Of a stretch of 64,000 nucleotides of DNA, positions 42,335 through 52,427 are shown piece by piece. The translations under genes were made by a program, and so were the position numbers. The notes under the pieces are model-generated. The model was not told the origin of the DNA. It saw only the letters and a list, made by a program, of their open reading frames with translations, and did no database searches. This DNA comes from Endomicrobiales bacterium (GTDB taxonomy: Bacteria; Elusimicrobiota; Endomicrobiia; Endomicrobiales; JAFGGC01). Location of the stretch: positions 1 through 64,000 of the forward strand of contig JAFGGC010000018.1 in assembly GCA_016930715.1 (NCBI GenBank), written 5' to 3'. The first letter of the stretch is position 1. Each line of letters starts with the position of its first letter.

Positions 42335-45300
42335 TAAGACTTTTCGTGAAACGGCCCGCTATGACGCTGATGTTCGTGCTGGTATTTGTCGTCATGGGGA
42401 TAGTTTCTTTCAGCAATCTTATTATAGAACAGACCCCTAAGATGAAATTCCCTTTCGTGACTGTAAGGACGGTCTATTCGGGGGCTTCGCCGGAAGAGAT
42501 AGAATCGCAGATAGTGAAAAAAATCGAGGACGCTGTAGCGGAGATATCCCAGATCAAGGAGATTCAGTCGTTTTGTTACGAGAGTTTCGGGCTGACCTTC
42601 ATTGAATTCGAGATAAACGCGGACCCCAACCTTAAGGCGATAGAGGTAAAGGATAAGATAGAGCCGATCATAAACGACCTCCCCCGTGACGCGATGAAGC
42701 CCATCGTGATGAGGTTCGACCCCACGGTGGAGCCGATAGCGGACCTCGTGCTCCTGGGGAAAGAGGGGGTAGACAGCAGGGAGCTCTACGAATACGCGGA
42801 CAAGAAATTGAGGAACAAGATCAGCGTGATAGAAGGCGTGGCTTCCGTTGACATTTACGGCGGCAAGGAAAGACAGATAAACGTTAAGCTCGACCCCATG
42901 CTGATGAAAAAATACTACACGACCATTGATGATGTAGCGAAGGCCATCGAAGGACGAAACGTCAACGCACCCGGAGGATCGATAGAAACGGACATGTCCA
43001 AGGAAAGCATACGTTTCCTCGGGGAGATATCGTCGCTGGATAAACTGCGCGAGATGGTGCTTGTCTCAAGGGAGGGCTACAGGTTCAAGCTTTCGGACAT
43101 CGGGACGGTGGAAGACTCGTTCAAGAAGATAGAAACTTATACCCGCTACAACGGCAAGGACGCCGTCGGTCTTTCCATTAAAAAGCTTTCGGACGGAGAT
43201 GCCGTAAGCATAATACGAAAACTCAGGAAATCCCTAAAAAAAATACAGGAGGCCCTGCCGGAGAACATGGAGCTGGTTATAGCGTATGATTCCACCAAAG
43301 CTCTTCTGGAAGACACCAAAGGCACGATAAACAATATTTTGATAGGAATAGTCCTCACGGTGGCCATACTGTTTCTTTTCCTTGAGAACATACAGGTAAC
43401 GCTGATAGCTGCAGTGGTCATCCCTACTTCTCTTGTATCCGCGTTCTTCCCCATGGCATTTTCGAATTTCACGATAAATTTCATAACGCTTCTCGCCATA
43501 GCCACGTCCCTGGGCACGCTTATCGCCAACGCTCTTGTCGTCCTGGAAAGCGTCGATCAGCAGCTTTCAAGGGGAAAGGAACCGGTGGAAGCGGCTATTG
43601 ACGGGACTAGGGACGCTGCCGTGGCGGTTTTCGCGGCTGCCGGCACGAATCTCGTGGTGTTCACGCCTATCGCCTTTATGGGCGGCATAGTCGGCCAGTT
43701 TATGAAGCAGTTCGGCTTGACAGTCGTGTACGCCACGATATTCTCGATACTGGCGTCTTTCACGCTCACGCCGATGCTGTGCGCTCTTTTCCTTAGAAAA
43801 AGAGAAAAAACGAACGGCGGCAAGCTCTCGGAAAGCCTGCTCAAGAGAATATTTTATTACCCTCAGGTTCTGCAAAAAATAGCTCTGGCCGAGTATCACG
43901 TGATATTCCGCAGGATTTTAAAGAATCCGCTCGCGGCGGTGATCGTGTCGGCGCTGGTCTTCATATCCATTTTTTATCCGTTAAGGTACATCGGTAACGA
44001 GTTTATGGCGGCTTCGGACATGAACAGGATCGGCGTTAAAATGACTTTGCCTCAGGGAGTTTCCCTGGCAAAGACCCTGAAAACCGTGGCGGAAGCTGAG
44101 GCCATTGTCAAGGAAATCCCTGAAGTGGAGAGCTATCTTGCATACGTCGGCATAGACGGTTCGGAAAACGCCAGCATAAGGGTAAACTTTGTTCCGGCGG
44201 AAGAAAGAAGAAAAACAGACATGGACATAATCAACGAGATCACGCCCGCGATGGCGAAGATACCGGGCGCGGACATTGAGTTTACCCGGGGCCATATGGA
44301 CGAGGGTGGGATGTTCGGGGGAGACGTTTCCATAGACATCTACGGCGACGATTACGACAAGATGATAGCGATATCGCGCGAAATGATGGGCATCATGAAA
44401 GAAACCGGGTACTTCAGGTCGGTTTCTTCGTCTTACAAGGCGCCCAAAGACGAGATTCGTTTCAGCCCCGACGATAACAGGATGATAGCGGCAGGCATAC
44501 AAAACAACCAGGTGGGGGATATAATAAGATACGCGGTAAGCGGCCACGACGATAATATTTTCAAGGAAAAGGGAGAGGAATACAAGATAAATGTCTCATT
44601 CGATGACGGCTATAAGGAGACGGTCCAGGACGTAGCCAATATATCCGTGATGTCCAAAGACGGCCTGCTTTCGATATCCGAACTGGGCAGGATCGCCAAG
44701 AGAAAAGGATACTCGATGATAATGAGGAAGAACAAGTCCAGGGTCATCAAGGTGAGCGGATACCTTTCCAAATCCACCGTCGGGCAGGTACAGGTTCTTC
44801 TCGACGAGAAATTCAAGAATATCGATTTCCCTGAAGGGTTCGGCTACGATTACGTGGGGTTTGCAGAGATGATGGAGGAAACCAGCAGGGAGATAGGCAG
44901 GGCGTTCCTGCTCGCGGTTATTTTCACCTACATGCTGCTTGTTTCCATAATGAACTCTTTCAAGAACCCGTTCGTGATACTCTCTTCCGTCCTGACGGCT
45001 TTCGTGGGCGTCGTCTATATTCTTTTCTTTCTGGAATTTTCGATGAATATCGGTTCAATGATGGCGATAGTGATGCTCGTCGGCCTCGTAGTCAATAACG
45101 GCATCCTGATGCTCGACCAGACCATGAAGGAGATGGACGCCGGCAAAGACGTGAGGGACGCGTTGTGGCAGGGAGCATCGATAAAATTCCGCGCGATACT
45201 GATGACATCGCTTGCCGTTATTTTCGGCGCTCTGCCCCAGGTTTTCGACAAGTTCGTCGCCAAATCCTCCATAGGAGCGGTGATAATCGGGGGTATGCTC

Positions 45301-45381
45301 GCCTCGCTATTCTTCACGTTCTTCCTCGTGCCGGTGCTTTTCAGCTTCGCTAACAGGAAGAAAGCCGCGGCCGGCGATTAA
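42331..45381 (+). CDS. RND-family inner-membrane efflux transporter
   Basis: 1016 residues with the 12-helix AcrB/MdtB-like architecture: TM1 at the N-terminus, a large periplasmic loop with GASPEEIESQIVKKIEDAV, a TM2-6 bundle (about 335-500), a second periplasmic loop, and TM8-12 (about 855-1010) including VGLVVNNGILMLDQT. The TM4 region reads ITLLAIATSLGTLIANALVV, where many drug pumps have paired Asp residues for proton relay; Asp is absent there, so the coupling residues may differ. Substrate unknown. Confidence 0.92.
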   Translation: MIRLFVKRPAMTLMFVLVFVVMGIVSFSNLIIEQTPKMKFPFVTVRTVYSGASPEEIESQIVKKIEDAVAEISQIKEIQSFCYESFGLTFIEFEINADPNLKAIEVKDKIEPIINDLPRDAMKPIVMRFDPTVEPIADLVLLGKEGVDSRELYEYADKKLRNKISVIEGVASVDIYGGKERQINVKLDPMLMKKYYTTIDDVAKAIEGRNVNAPGGSIETDMSKESIRFLGEISSLDKLREMVLVSREGYRFKLSDIGTVEDSFKKIETYTRYNGKDAVGLSIKKLSDGDAVSIIRKLRKSLKKIQEALPENMELVIAYDSTKALLEDTKGTINNILIGIVLTVAILFLFLENIQVTLIAAVVIPTSLVSAFFPMAFSNFTINFITLLAIATSLGTLIANALVVLESVDQQLSRGKEPVEAAIDGTRDAAVAVFAAAGTNLVVFTPIAFMGGIVGQFMKQFGLTVVYATIFSILASFTLTPMLCALFLRKREKTNGGKLSESLLKRIFYYPQVLQKIALAEYHVIFRRILKNPLAAVIVSALVFISIFYPLRYIGNEFMAASDMNRIGVKMTLPQGVSLAKTLKTVAEAEAIVKEIPEVESYLAYVGIDGSENASIRVNFVPAEERRKTDMDIINEITPAMAKIPGADIEFTRGHMDEGGMFGGDVSIDIYGDDYDKMIAISREMMGIMKETGYFRSVSSSYKAPKDEIRFSPDDNRMIAAGIQNNQVGDIIRYAVSGHDDNIFKEKGEEYKINVSFDDGYKETVQDVANISVMSKDGLLSISELGRIAKRKGYSMIMRKNKSRVIKVSGYLSKSTVGQVQVLLDEKFKNIDFPEGFGYDYVGFAEMMEETSREIGRAFLLAVIFTYMLLVSIMNSFKNPFVILSSVLTAFVGVVYILFFLEFSMNIGSMMAIVMLVGLVVNNGILMLDQTMKEMDAGKDVRDALWQGASIKFRAILMTSLAVIFGALPQVFDKFVAKSSIGAVIIGGMLASLFFTFFLVPVLFSFANRKKAAAGD

Positions 45382-45412
45382 AAACAAGCGCAGAATAGGC
45401 GTAATATTTTAC

Positions 45413-45442
45413 AAAAAGACCTCGAAATTGAGGTCTTTTTTT
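45413..45442 (+). terminator. Rho-independent terminator
   Basis: AAAAAGACCTC and GAGGTCTTTTTTT form a perfect stem with a 6-base loop, ending the efflux operon. Confidence 0.93.
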
Positions 45443-45444
45443 GT

Positions 45445-45473
45445 TTGACGGTACGTCGCTATAATGATATAAT
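45445..45473 (+). promoter_or_regulatory. Promoter of glgE
   Basis: TTGACG at 45445-45450, a 17-base spacer and a perfect TATAAT at 45468-45473, 26 bases before the glgE ATG with its AGAGAGG site. Confidence 0.85.
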
Positions 45474-45499
45474 ATAAATATACAGAAGAGAGGTCCAAT

Positions 45500-47449
45500 A
45501 TGAAGGGATTTTCAAGAGAACGGGTCGTAATAGAGGACGTGAAGCCCCTGATAGACTGCGGCAGGTTCCCGGTTAAAAGGGTGACCGGCCAGAAAATCAG
45601 GGTTACGGCCAACATATTTTCGGATGGCCACTGCGCGTTATCGGCAGTTCTTTTATGGCGTCACGAGAAAAACAAGAAATTCAGCAAAACGCCCATGAAA
45701 TTCGTCGACAACGACCTCCATGAGGCGGAATTCACCGTCAAGTCCGAAGGCAGGTATTTTTACACGATATGCGGATGGGTCGACGAGTTCGAGACCTGGG
45801 CGCGAAACCTCAAGAGAAAGAAAGAGGCCGGAGAGGATATATCGGCTGAGCTGGCCGAGGGCGCGAAAATGATGGAAACGGCGTCGGCAAAAGCAAGAGG
45901 TGCCGATAAAAAGAAGATGGAGGGGCTTATTGGGGCGCTTAGGAACACCAAAGCGTCGGACAAGGCGTATGAAACGGCGGTTTCCTCCGAAACGGCCCTG
46001 ATTATGGGGCGAAATCCGGTCAAATCCGGGGAATCCCGCCTTGAAAAAGAGCTTGAGGCGGTGGTGGACCGGAAAAAGGCGTTGTTCAGCACCTGGTACG
46101 AGCTTTTCCCAAGGTCCTGCGGCACCGGCGGCAGGCACGGTACTTTTAAGGACTGCGAGAAAATGCTCGGAGACATCGCCGCGATGGGTTTTGACGTTCT
46201 GTATCTGCCGCCCATACATCCGATAGGCGTGAAATTCAGAAAAGGCAAAAACAACTCTCTTAAGGCGGGCCCGTCCGACCCGGGAAGCCCCTGGCAGATA
46301 GGTTCTAAGGAAGGCGGCCACAAGGCGGTACATCCTGAGCTCGGCACCGTCAAAGATTTTGAAAATTTCGTGAAGAAAGTGAAGTCCGCCGGCATGGAAG
46401 TCGCCGTGGATTTCGCCATACAGTGTTCGCAGGACCATCCGTACATTACCGAACATCCCGAGTGGTTCAAGTGGCGCCCGGACGGCAGCGTGCAGTACGC
46501 CGAAAACCCGCCGAAAAAATACCAGGACATAGTCCCGGTGCATTTCGACGCGGGCGACAACCGCGAGCTCTGGGAAGAGATGAAGAGCATCCTTGTGTTC
46601 TGGATCGGGAAAGGCGTCAGGATATTCAGGGTGGACAATCCGCACACCAAACCGTTTAAATTCTGGAGCTGGCTGCTGGGCGGGATAAAAAAGGAACATC
46701 CGGACGTCCTGTTCCTTTCGGAAGCCTTCACCAAACCCCACGTGATGCACGAACTCGCGAAATGCGGGTTCACGCAGTCGTATACTTATTTCACGTGGCG
46801 CTACGACAAGGCGGAATACACCCGGTATCTCACGGAAATAACCAAAACCGAGGCAGGCGAATTTTTCAGGCCGAATTTCTGGCCGAATACCCCCGACATC
46901 CTGATGGGCTACCTCCAGGCGAACGGCAGGCCGGAATTCATAATACGTTACGTCCTTGCGGCGACGCTGTCCTCGAATTGCGGGATATACGGGCCAGCGT
47001 ACGAGCTTTGCGAGAACAGGGCGCTCCCCGGCCGGGAGGAATATCTTGACTCGGAAAAATACGAGATTAAGAAATGGGATTTGGACAGGCCCGGCAACAT
47101 CAGGAACGTTATAACGCTCGTCAACAGGATACGGAAAGAAAACCCCGCGCTGCAGGAAACGAACAACCTGGATTTCTGCGACGTCGACAATGAGCGGGTA
47201 ATGGCATACATAAAGAAAACGCAGGATAATAGAAACGTGATACTCACCGTCGTCAATCTTGACCACGCGAACAGGCAGTCGGGCTGGGTCACCATCCCCC
47301 TTAAGAAGATAGGTTTTGACGCCGGCGCGGAATTCAGGGTCAGGGACCTCCTGGGCGGCGCCGAATACGCGTGGAAGGGCGGCCGCAACTTCATACAAAT
47401 TGATCCCTGGATCATGCCGGCGCATATTTTTAAAATAATCCCGAAATAA
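45500..47449 (+). CDS. glgE: GlgE alpha-1,4-glucan:maltose-1-phosphate maltosyltransferase
   Basis: Transfers maltosyl units from maltose 1-phosphate to growing alpha-glucan. GH13 subfamily 3. An N-terminal beta-sandwich and helical region (about 1-200) precedes the barrel starting at STWYELFPRSC. The nucleophile Asp379 is in RVDNPHTKPF and the acid/base Glu408 in FLSEAFTKP. The 649-residue length fits. The next gene, 2 bases away, makes its substrate, so the pair is a dedicated pathway operon. Confidence 0.95.
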   Translation: MKGFSRERVVIEDVKPLIDCGRFPVKRVTGQKIRVTANIFSDGHCALSAVLLWRHEKNKKFSKTPMKFVDNDLHEAEFTVKSEGRYFYTICGWVDEFETWARNLKRKKEAGEDISAELAEGAKMMETASAKARGADKKKMEGLIGALRNTKASDKAYETAVSSETALIMGRNPVKSGESRLEKELEAVVDRKKALFSTWYELFPRSCGTGGRHGTFKDCEKMLGDIAAMGFDVLYLPPIHPIGVKFRKGKNNSLKAGPSDPGSPWQIGSKEGGHKAVHPELGTVKDFENFVKKVKSAGMEVAVDFAIQCSQDHPYITEHPEWFKWRPDGSVQYAENPPKKYQDIVPVHFDAGDNRELWEEMKSILVFWIGKGVRIFRVDNPHTKPFKFWSWLLGGIKKEHPDVLFLSEAFTKPHVMHELAKCGFTQSYTYFTWRYDKAEYTRYLTEITKTEAGEFFRPNFWPNTPDILMGYLQANGRPEFIIRYVLAATLSSNCGIYGPAYELCENRALPGREEYLDSEKYEIKKWDLDRPGNIRNVITLVNRIRKENPALQETNNLDFCDVDNERVMAYIKKTQDNRNVILTVVNLDHANRQSGWVTIPLKKIGFDAGAEFRVRDLLGGAEYAWKGGRNFIQIDPWIMPAHIFKIIPK

Positions 47450-47451
47450 AA

Positions 47452-50400
47452 ATGAATAAAAAAAGGTCACGTCTCAGCGATGATCCTCTTTGGTATAAAG
47501 ACGCCGTAATATACCAGCTGCACATAAAGAGCTTCCGCGATAGCAGCGGCGACGGCATAGGGGACATCCGCGGCCTCATAGAAAAGCTTGATTACTTGAA
47601 AGACCTGGGCGTGACAGCCGTTTGGCTTCTTCCCTTCTATCCTTCGCCGCAGAAAGACGACGGCTACGATATATCGGATTACACCGGCATAAACCCTTCT
47701 TACGGGACCATGAACGATTTCAGGGAGCTCCTAGAAGAGGCGCACTCAAGAAACATACGCGTGATTACCGAGCTTGTCCTTAACCATACCTCCGACCAGC
47801 ACCAATGGTTCCAGAAATCGAGGTCTTCAAAACCGGGTTCTTCCTGGAGGAAATTCTACGTCTGGAACAGCAGCACGGAGAAGTACCCGGACGCGAGGAT
47901 AATATTCAACGATTTCGAGACCTCCAACTGGGCGTGGGACCCGGCCGCGAAAGCATATTACTGGCACAGGTTCTATTTCCACCAGCCTGATTTGAATTTT
48001 GACAATCCCAGGGTGCAGAAAGCGGTGTTGAACGTGCTTGATTTCTGGTTCTCGCTGGGCGTAGACGGTGTAAGGCTTGACGCGGTGCCGTATCTTTTTG
48101 AAAAAGAGGGCACTAACTGCGAAAACCTGCCCGAAACACATGATTTTTTAAAAAAACTGCGCGCCCACGTCGACAAGAATTACAGGAACAAGATGCTTCT
48201 TGCCGAGGCCAACCAGTGGCCGGAGGACGCGGTCGCGTATTTCGGCAAGGGCGACGAGTGCCATATGGCGTTCAATTTTCCGGTCATGCCGAGGATGTTC
48301 ATGGCCATTCAGATGGAGAACAGTTATCCCATAATCGATATTCTCAACATGCCCGTTTCCGTTCCCGACAACTGCCAGTGGGCGCTTTTTTTGAGGAACC
48401 ACGACGAGCTGACGCTTGAAATGGTGACCGACGAGGAACGCGACTACATGTACAGGTTCTACGCCAAGGACTCCAAGGCCAAGATAAACCTGGGCATCAG
48501 AAGAAGGCTGACGCCCCTTCTGGGGAACAACCGCAGGAAGATCGAGCTGATGAACATCCTGCTTTTCTCCCTTCCCGGCACGCCCATAATCTACTACGGC
48601 GACGAGATAGGCATGGGCGACAATTTCTATCTCGGCGACAGGAACGGCGTCAGGACCCCGATGCAGTGGAGCTCGGACCGGAACGCCGGTTTTTCTAACG
48701 CGAACCCGCACAGCCTCTTTCTTCCGCTAATAATCGATCCGGAATATCATTACGAGACCGTAAACGTCGAGAACCAGGAAAAGAACCTTTCATCGCCGCT
48801 CTGGTGGTTGAGGCGCGTGCTCGGGATGAGGAAACGGTTCAAGGCGTTCTCGAGGGGAAACATCAGCTTCCTTTTTCCGAACAATAACAAGGTGCTCGCT
48901 TTCACGAGAGAATACGAGGACGAGGTAATACTTGTCGTCATAAATCTTTCGCGTTTTTCGCAGTCGGTCGAGCTCGACATTGCAAAATACTCGGGGTTCA
49001 TTCCGGAAGAGGTTTTCAGCAAGAATTCTTTCCCTCAGGTGAAGGAGGCCCCCTATTGCCTGACGCTCGGGCCGTACAATCATTTCTGGTTCCTGTTAAA
49101 AAAGGAAAAGGATGCAAAACAGGCCGTGCCTGCTCCGCAGGAACTGCCGAAGCTGGCGGTCGAAGAAAGCCCGAAGGAAATATTTTCCGGGGATATGAAG
49201 CAGATTTTTGAGATCGAAGTGCTTCCGGAATATATCAAGAACTGCAGATGGTTCGGGGGCAAGGCCAGGACCGTGAGAAACGTCACGATATCCGAAACGC
49301 TGCCTTTTTCGAACAAGCATAAAATCGCGCACCTTGTTTTCATTGACGTCGGTTACACGGACGGAATTTCGGAGACGTATTTTCTTCCCATGATGTACGC
49401 GACGAAAGAAAAAGCCGACCAATTGAAGCAAGAGTATCCGCAGGGCATAATCTGTTCGCTTTTTGCCGGCGAAGAAGGATACCTGTACGACGCCGTCTAC
49501 GACAAGGTTTTTCACGAGGCGGTGTTCAATTTGATAGCGAAGCGAAAGATCCTGAAAGGAAAGAAAAGCGCCGTAAAAACCGTCCCGGCTAAAAACTTCA
49601 GGCAGATTCTTTCGGGAAAACAGCTTCCGCTTGAATCGAAGGTCCTTAAAACCGAACAGAGCAACACTTCCGTGGTTTTTGATAATACTTTCATTATGAA
49701 GATTTACCGCAAGTTTGAACACGGCCCGAACCCGGACGCGGAGATAGTAAAGTCCTTGAGCGAAAAGACAAGGTTTGCCAACATACCGGCATTTGCGGGA
49801 AGCGTGGAATACCTGAAACCCGGTTCCGAACCGGCGCACATCGCGCTCATGCAGTCGTTCGTGCCTAACATGGGCGACGCGTGGACTTACACGCTTGAAA
49901 ACGTGCAAAGCTTTTTTGACAAGGTGGTTTCCCAGAAAAACGAGCTCAAAGAGATGCCCCGGGCCGTCGCTTTCGACGCGATAGACGTGGCCGACAAGAA
50001 CAACCCGTTGATACAGCTTGCCGGAGAGCTTTTTCTGGACATGGTGCGCGTGCTGGGCAAGAGGACCGCCGAGATGCACCGCGCGCTGGCTTCGATCTCC
50101 TCCAAGCCGTTTGAGCCGGAACCTTTTTCCACGCTTTACCAGCGTTCGGTTTATCAGTCGATGAGGAATTTCGTGAGGGCTTCTTTCCGGTTTCTTGAAA
50201 AGAGCGCGGGAAAACTGCCGAAGAACGTGAAATCCGACGCCGAGGAAGCGCTGAAGCTCGAGAGCGCCATCATATCGCGTCTGGGCAGGATTTACGAAAA
50301 AAAGATTTCCACGGCAAAGATAAGGATCCACGGTGATTACCACCTGGGCCAGGTGCTCTATACAGGCAAGGATTTCGTCATTATAGATTTTGAGGGCGAG

Positions 50401-50784
50401 CCCGCGAGGTCCATAGGCGAAAGAAGGCTTAAACGCTCGCCGCTGCGGGACATCGCGGGGATGATAAGGTCGTTCCATTACGCGGTCCACTCGGGGCTGA
50501 TAAAATACGTCTCCCTGCATCCGGACGAAAGCCAGTATCTGGAAAGCTGGGCCGAGGCGTGGGTCGCGTACGTTAGCAGGATCTTTTTTACCGCCTACAT
50601 GGAAGAGGTCGGGGACACGAACCTCGTGCCCAGGAAAAAAGAAGAATTCGACATACTTTTCGAAGCTTTCCTCACGGATAAAGTGATATATGAGCTTTTA
50701 TATGAGCTCAACAACCGCCCGGACTGGATAGGGATACCCTTAAAAGGCATCCTCGGATTAATCAAATCAGCAAAACAGGGCTAG
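47452..50784 (+). CDS. treS: Trehalose synthase-maltokinase fusion (TreS-Pep2)
   Basis: 1110-residue bifunctional enzyme. Residues 1-560 are TreS (GH13), interconverting trehalose and maltose: YQLHIKSFRDSSGDGIGD, nucleophile Asp210 (RLDAVPY), Glu252 (LLAEANQW) and Asp318 (LRNHDELT). Residues about 590-1110 are maltokinase, which makes maltose 1-phosphate with ATP: GGKARTV, then HGDYHLGQV with the catalytic Asp962, and IIDFEGEP. Fused forms are known in several phyla and feed GlgE directly. It starts 2 bases after glgE. Confidence 0.95.
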   Translation: MNKKRSRLSDDPLWYKDAVIYQLHIKSFRDSSGDGIGDIRGLIEKLDYLKDLGVTAVWLLPFYPSPQKDDGYDISDYTGINPSYGTMNDFRELLEEAHSRNIRVITELVLNHTSDQHQWFQKSRSSKPGSSWRKFYVWNSSTEKYPDARIIFNDFETSNWAWDPAAKAYYWHRFYFHQPDLNFDNPRVQKAVLNVLDFWFSLGVDGVRLDAVPYLFEKEGTNCENLPETHDFLKKLRAHVDKNYRNKMLLAEANQWPEDAVAYFGKGDECHMAFNFPVMPRMFMAIQMENSYPIIDILNMPVSVPDNCQWALFLRNHDELTLEMVTDEERDYMYRFYAKDSKAKINLGIRRRLTPLLGNNRRKIELMNILLFSLPGTPIIYYGDEIGMGDNFYLGDRNGVRTPMQWSSDRNAGFSNANPHSLFLPLIIDPEYHYETVNVENQEKNLSSPLWWLRRVLGMRKRFKAFSRGNISFLFPNNNKVLAFTREYEDEVILVVINLSRFSQSVELDIAKYSGFIPEEVFSKNSFPQVKEAPYCLTLGPYNHFWFLLKKEKDAKQAVPAPQELPKLAVEESPKEIFSGDMKQIFEIEVLPEYIKNCRWFGGKARTVRNVTISETLPFSNKHKIAHLVFIDVGYTDGISETYFLPMMYATKEKADQLKQEYPQGIICSLFAGEEGYLYDAVYDKVFHEAVFNLIAKRKILKGKKSAVKTVPAKNFRQILSGKQLPLESKVLKTEQSNTSVVFDNTFIMKIYRKFEHGPNPDAEIVKSLSEKTRFANIPAFAGSVEYLKPGSEPAHIALMQSFVPNMGDAWTYTLENVQSFFDKVVSQKNELKEMPRAVAFDAIDVADKNNPLIQLAGELFLDMVRVLGKRTAEMHRALASISSKPFEPEPFSTLYQRSVYQSMRNFVRASFRFLEKSAGKLPKNVKSDAEEALKLESAIISRLGRIYEKKISTAKIRIHGDYHLGQVLYTGKDFVIIDFEGEPARSIGERRLKRSPLRDIAGMIRSFHYAVHSGLIKYVSLHPDESQYLESWAEAWVAYVSRIFFTAYMEEVGDTNLVPRKKEEFDILFEAFLTDKVIYELLYELNNRPDWIGIPLKGILGLIKSAKQG

Positions 50785-50845
50785 CCTGGATAGAAAGCCG
50801 CGCGGAACGCTGCGGTCTCCGTTGTCTTTTCGACGTAACACGCTT

Positions 50846-51820
50846 ATGAGCGCCTGGGAAAAATTCAAATCATTTGTCGCGGAAAACGCCCTTTTCGAAG
50901 CCGGGGACAGGGTTCTTGTCGCCGTTTCGGGCGGGCCGGACTCCGTGTGTCTGATGCATCTCCTGTGGAGGTTCAAGAAAACCGTGCCTGTCGAGCTTGC
51001 CGTCGTCAATTTTGACCACGGCTTGAGGAGAGAATCAAAGCGGGAAGCGCGAAAGGTCCTGAAACTTGGACAGAGTTTTGGGATCCCGGTATTTTTAAAA
51101 AAGATCGAAGTCAGGGAGCACTCGAATTCAAGGAAGGTATCGCTTGAAACGGCGGGCAGGTCGCTTAGATACGACGGCCTGGTTTCCCTCGCCTCGTCGG
51201 GCGGGTTTAACAAGATAGCGACCGGGCACAACGCCAACGACAACGCCGAAACCGTGCTAATGTGGCTGATGCGAGGCACCGGGACCGACGGACTGTCAGG
51301 AATTCCGGTCACGAGACGGATGGCGAAAAAAATCACGGTCACAAGGCCGCTGCTCGTACTCACAAGGCGCGAGATAAGAGAGTATTTAAAAAGTCAAGGA
51401 CTGTCCTACTCCGTGGACGCGTCGAATTCGAAGCTTGATTTCGCGAGAAACAGGATACGCGCCCGGCTTATTCCGGCGATGGAAGCGCACAATCCAAGGT
51501 TCGTCGAACACGTGTTCAATCTTTCAAGGATAGTAAGCGCCGAAAATGGTTTTTTTGACCTGCTTGTGGGCAGGATACTTAAGAAACGCTCGAGGCGTTT
51601 TGCCAACGGGATTCGCCTTGATTTAACCGGTTTTTTTGGTTATAATAAAGCAGTTCAGTTGCGCCTTCTAAAGGCCATTCTACCGGAAAAACGTTCGATC
51701 TTCCATATAGAACGCATCCATAGCTGGATCTACGCCGGCGGGAAAAAAGAAATCATTCTTTCTCAAAACTGGAAAATCATCAGGAAACGGAAGGCTCTTT
51801 TATTCTCGGGCAAAGGATGA
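50846..51820 (+). CDS. tilS: tRNA(Ile)-lysidine synthase
   Basis: Modifies C34 of the CAU-anticodon tRNA-Ile so that it reads AUA. The PP-loop VAVSGGPDSVCLMHLL is near residue 30; NFDHGLR, GHNANDNAET (family HN.DD motif) and RP(L) follow. About 324 residues, compact, with a short C-terminal region. ATG 50846 is preferred; a TTG at 50822 is in frame. Its stop overlaps the hpt start (ATGA). The order tilS-hpt-ftsH is conserved widely. Confidence 0.93.
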   Translation: MSAWEKFKSFVAENALFEAGDRVLVAVSGGPDSVCLMHLLWRFKKTVPVELAVVNFDHGLRRESKREARKVLKLGQSFGIPVFLKKIEVREHSNSRKVSLETAGRSLRYDGLVSLASSGGFNKIATGHNANDNAETVLMWLMRGTGTDGLSGIPVTRRMAKKITVTRPLLVLTRREIREYLKSQGLSYSVDASNSKLDFARNRIRARLIPAMEAHNPRFVEHVFNLSRIVSAENGFFDLLVGRILKKRSRRFANGIRLDLTGFFGYNKAVQLRLLKAILPEKRSIFHIERIHSWIYAGGKKEIILSQNWKIIRKRKALLFSGKG

Positions 51821-52368
51821 GTATGACTCCGAGACCGATTGAAAAACCCGACAGGGCCAGGATAAAGACGCTTCTGACGAAAAACAAGATAAACCGCCGG
51901 GTCAGCCGCCTCGCCGCGAGGATATCGAGGGACTACGCAGGCAAGAAGCTAACGGTCGTTTCGGTGCTTAAGGGGGGCGTGGTTTTTTTCGCGGACCTCA
52001 TCCGCCGCTTGGAAGTCGATTGTTCGGTGGATTTCATATCACTTTCCTCTTATGACGGGAAATCTTCGAGCGGTAAAGTGACGCTTTTATCGGATCTCAA
52101 GGAAAGCCCGAAAGGAAAGCACGTTCTGATCGTCGAGGACATAGTCGATTCCGGCCGCACGTTGAAATACATTTTAAAATCCCTGGCGCGTAAAGGCGCG
52201 TTATCCGTCAGGACCTGCGTGCTCCTCGACAAGGTTTCGGCGAGAAAGACGCCGGTGCGCGTGGATTACCGGGGTTTCACCGTGCCCGACAGGTACGTAA
52301 TAGGTTACGGGCTTGATTATAACGAGCATTACAGGGGGTTGCCGCACATAGCGGTGATAGAGGATTAA
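51817..52368 (+). CDS. hpt: Hypoxanthine phosphoribosyltransferase
   Basis: Purine salvage enzyme forming IMP/GMP from hypoxanthine/guanine and PRPP. The PRPP motif is HVLIVEDIVDSGRTL; SVLKGGVVFFADLIR and the C-terminal VIGYGLDYNEHYRGLPHI are diagnostic. 183 residues. Coupled to tilS by ATGA. Probably uses bases taken up by the permease at 30.2 kb. Confidence 0.95.
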   Translation: MSMTPRPIEKPDRARIKTLLTKNKINRRVSRLAARISRDYAGKKLTVVSVLKGGVVFFADLIRRLEVDCSVDFISLSSYDGKSSSGKVTLLSDLKESPKGKHVLIVEDIVDSGRTLKYILKSLARKGALSVRTCVLLDKVSARKTPVRVDYRGFTVPDRYVIGYGLDYNEHYRGLPHIAVIED

Positions 52369-52427
52369 CGACGCAAATATTCGGTGTTGGAGCGGTAAAA
52401 GCCGGCTAATGCTTTTGAGGTAACATA

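Noticed and set aside
45653-47470. Long antisense open frame (605 codons) opposite glgE
   Set aside because: GlgE is complete with all catalytic motifs on the + strand; the antisense frame has odd composition and no recognisable motif. Similar antisense frames opposite treS (49096-50520) and ftsH (52365-53936) were rejected for the same reason.
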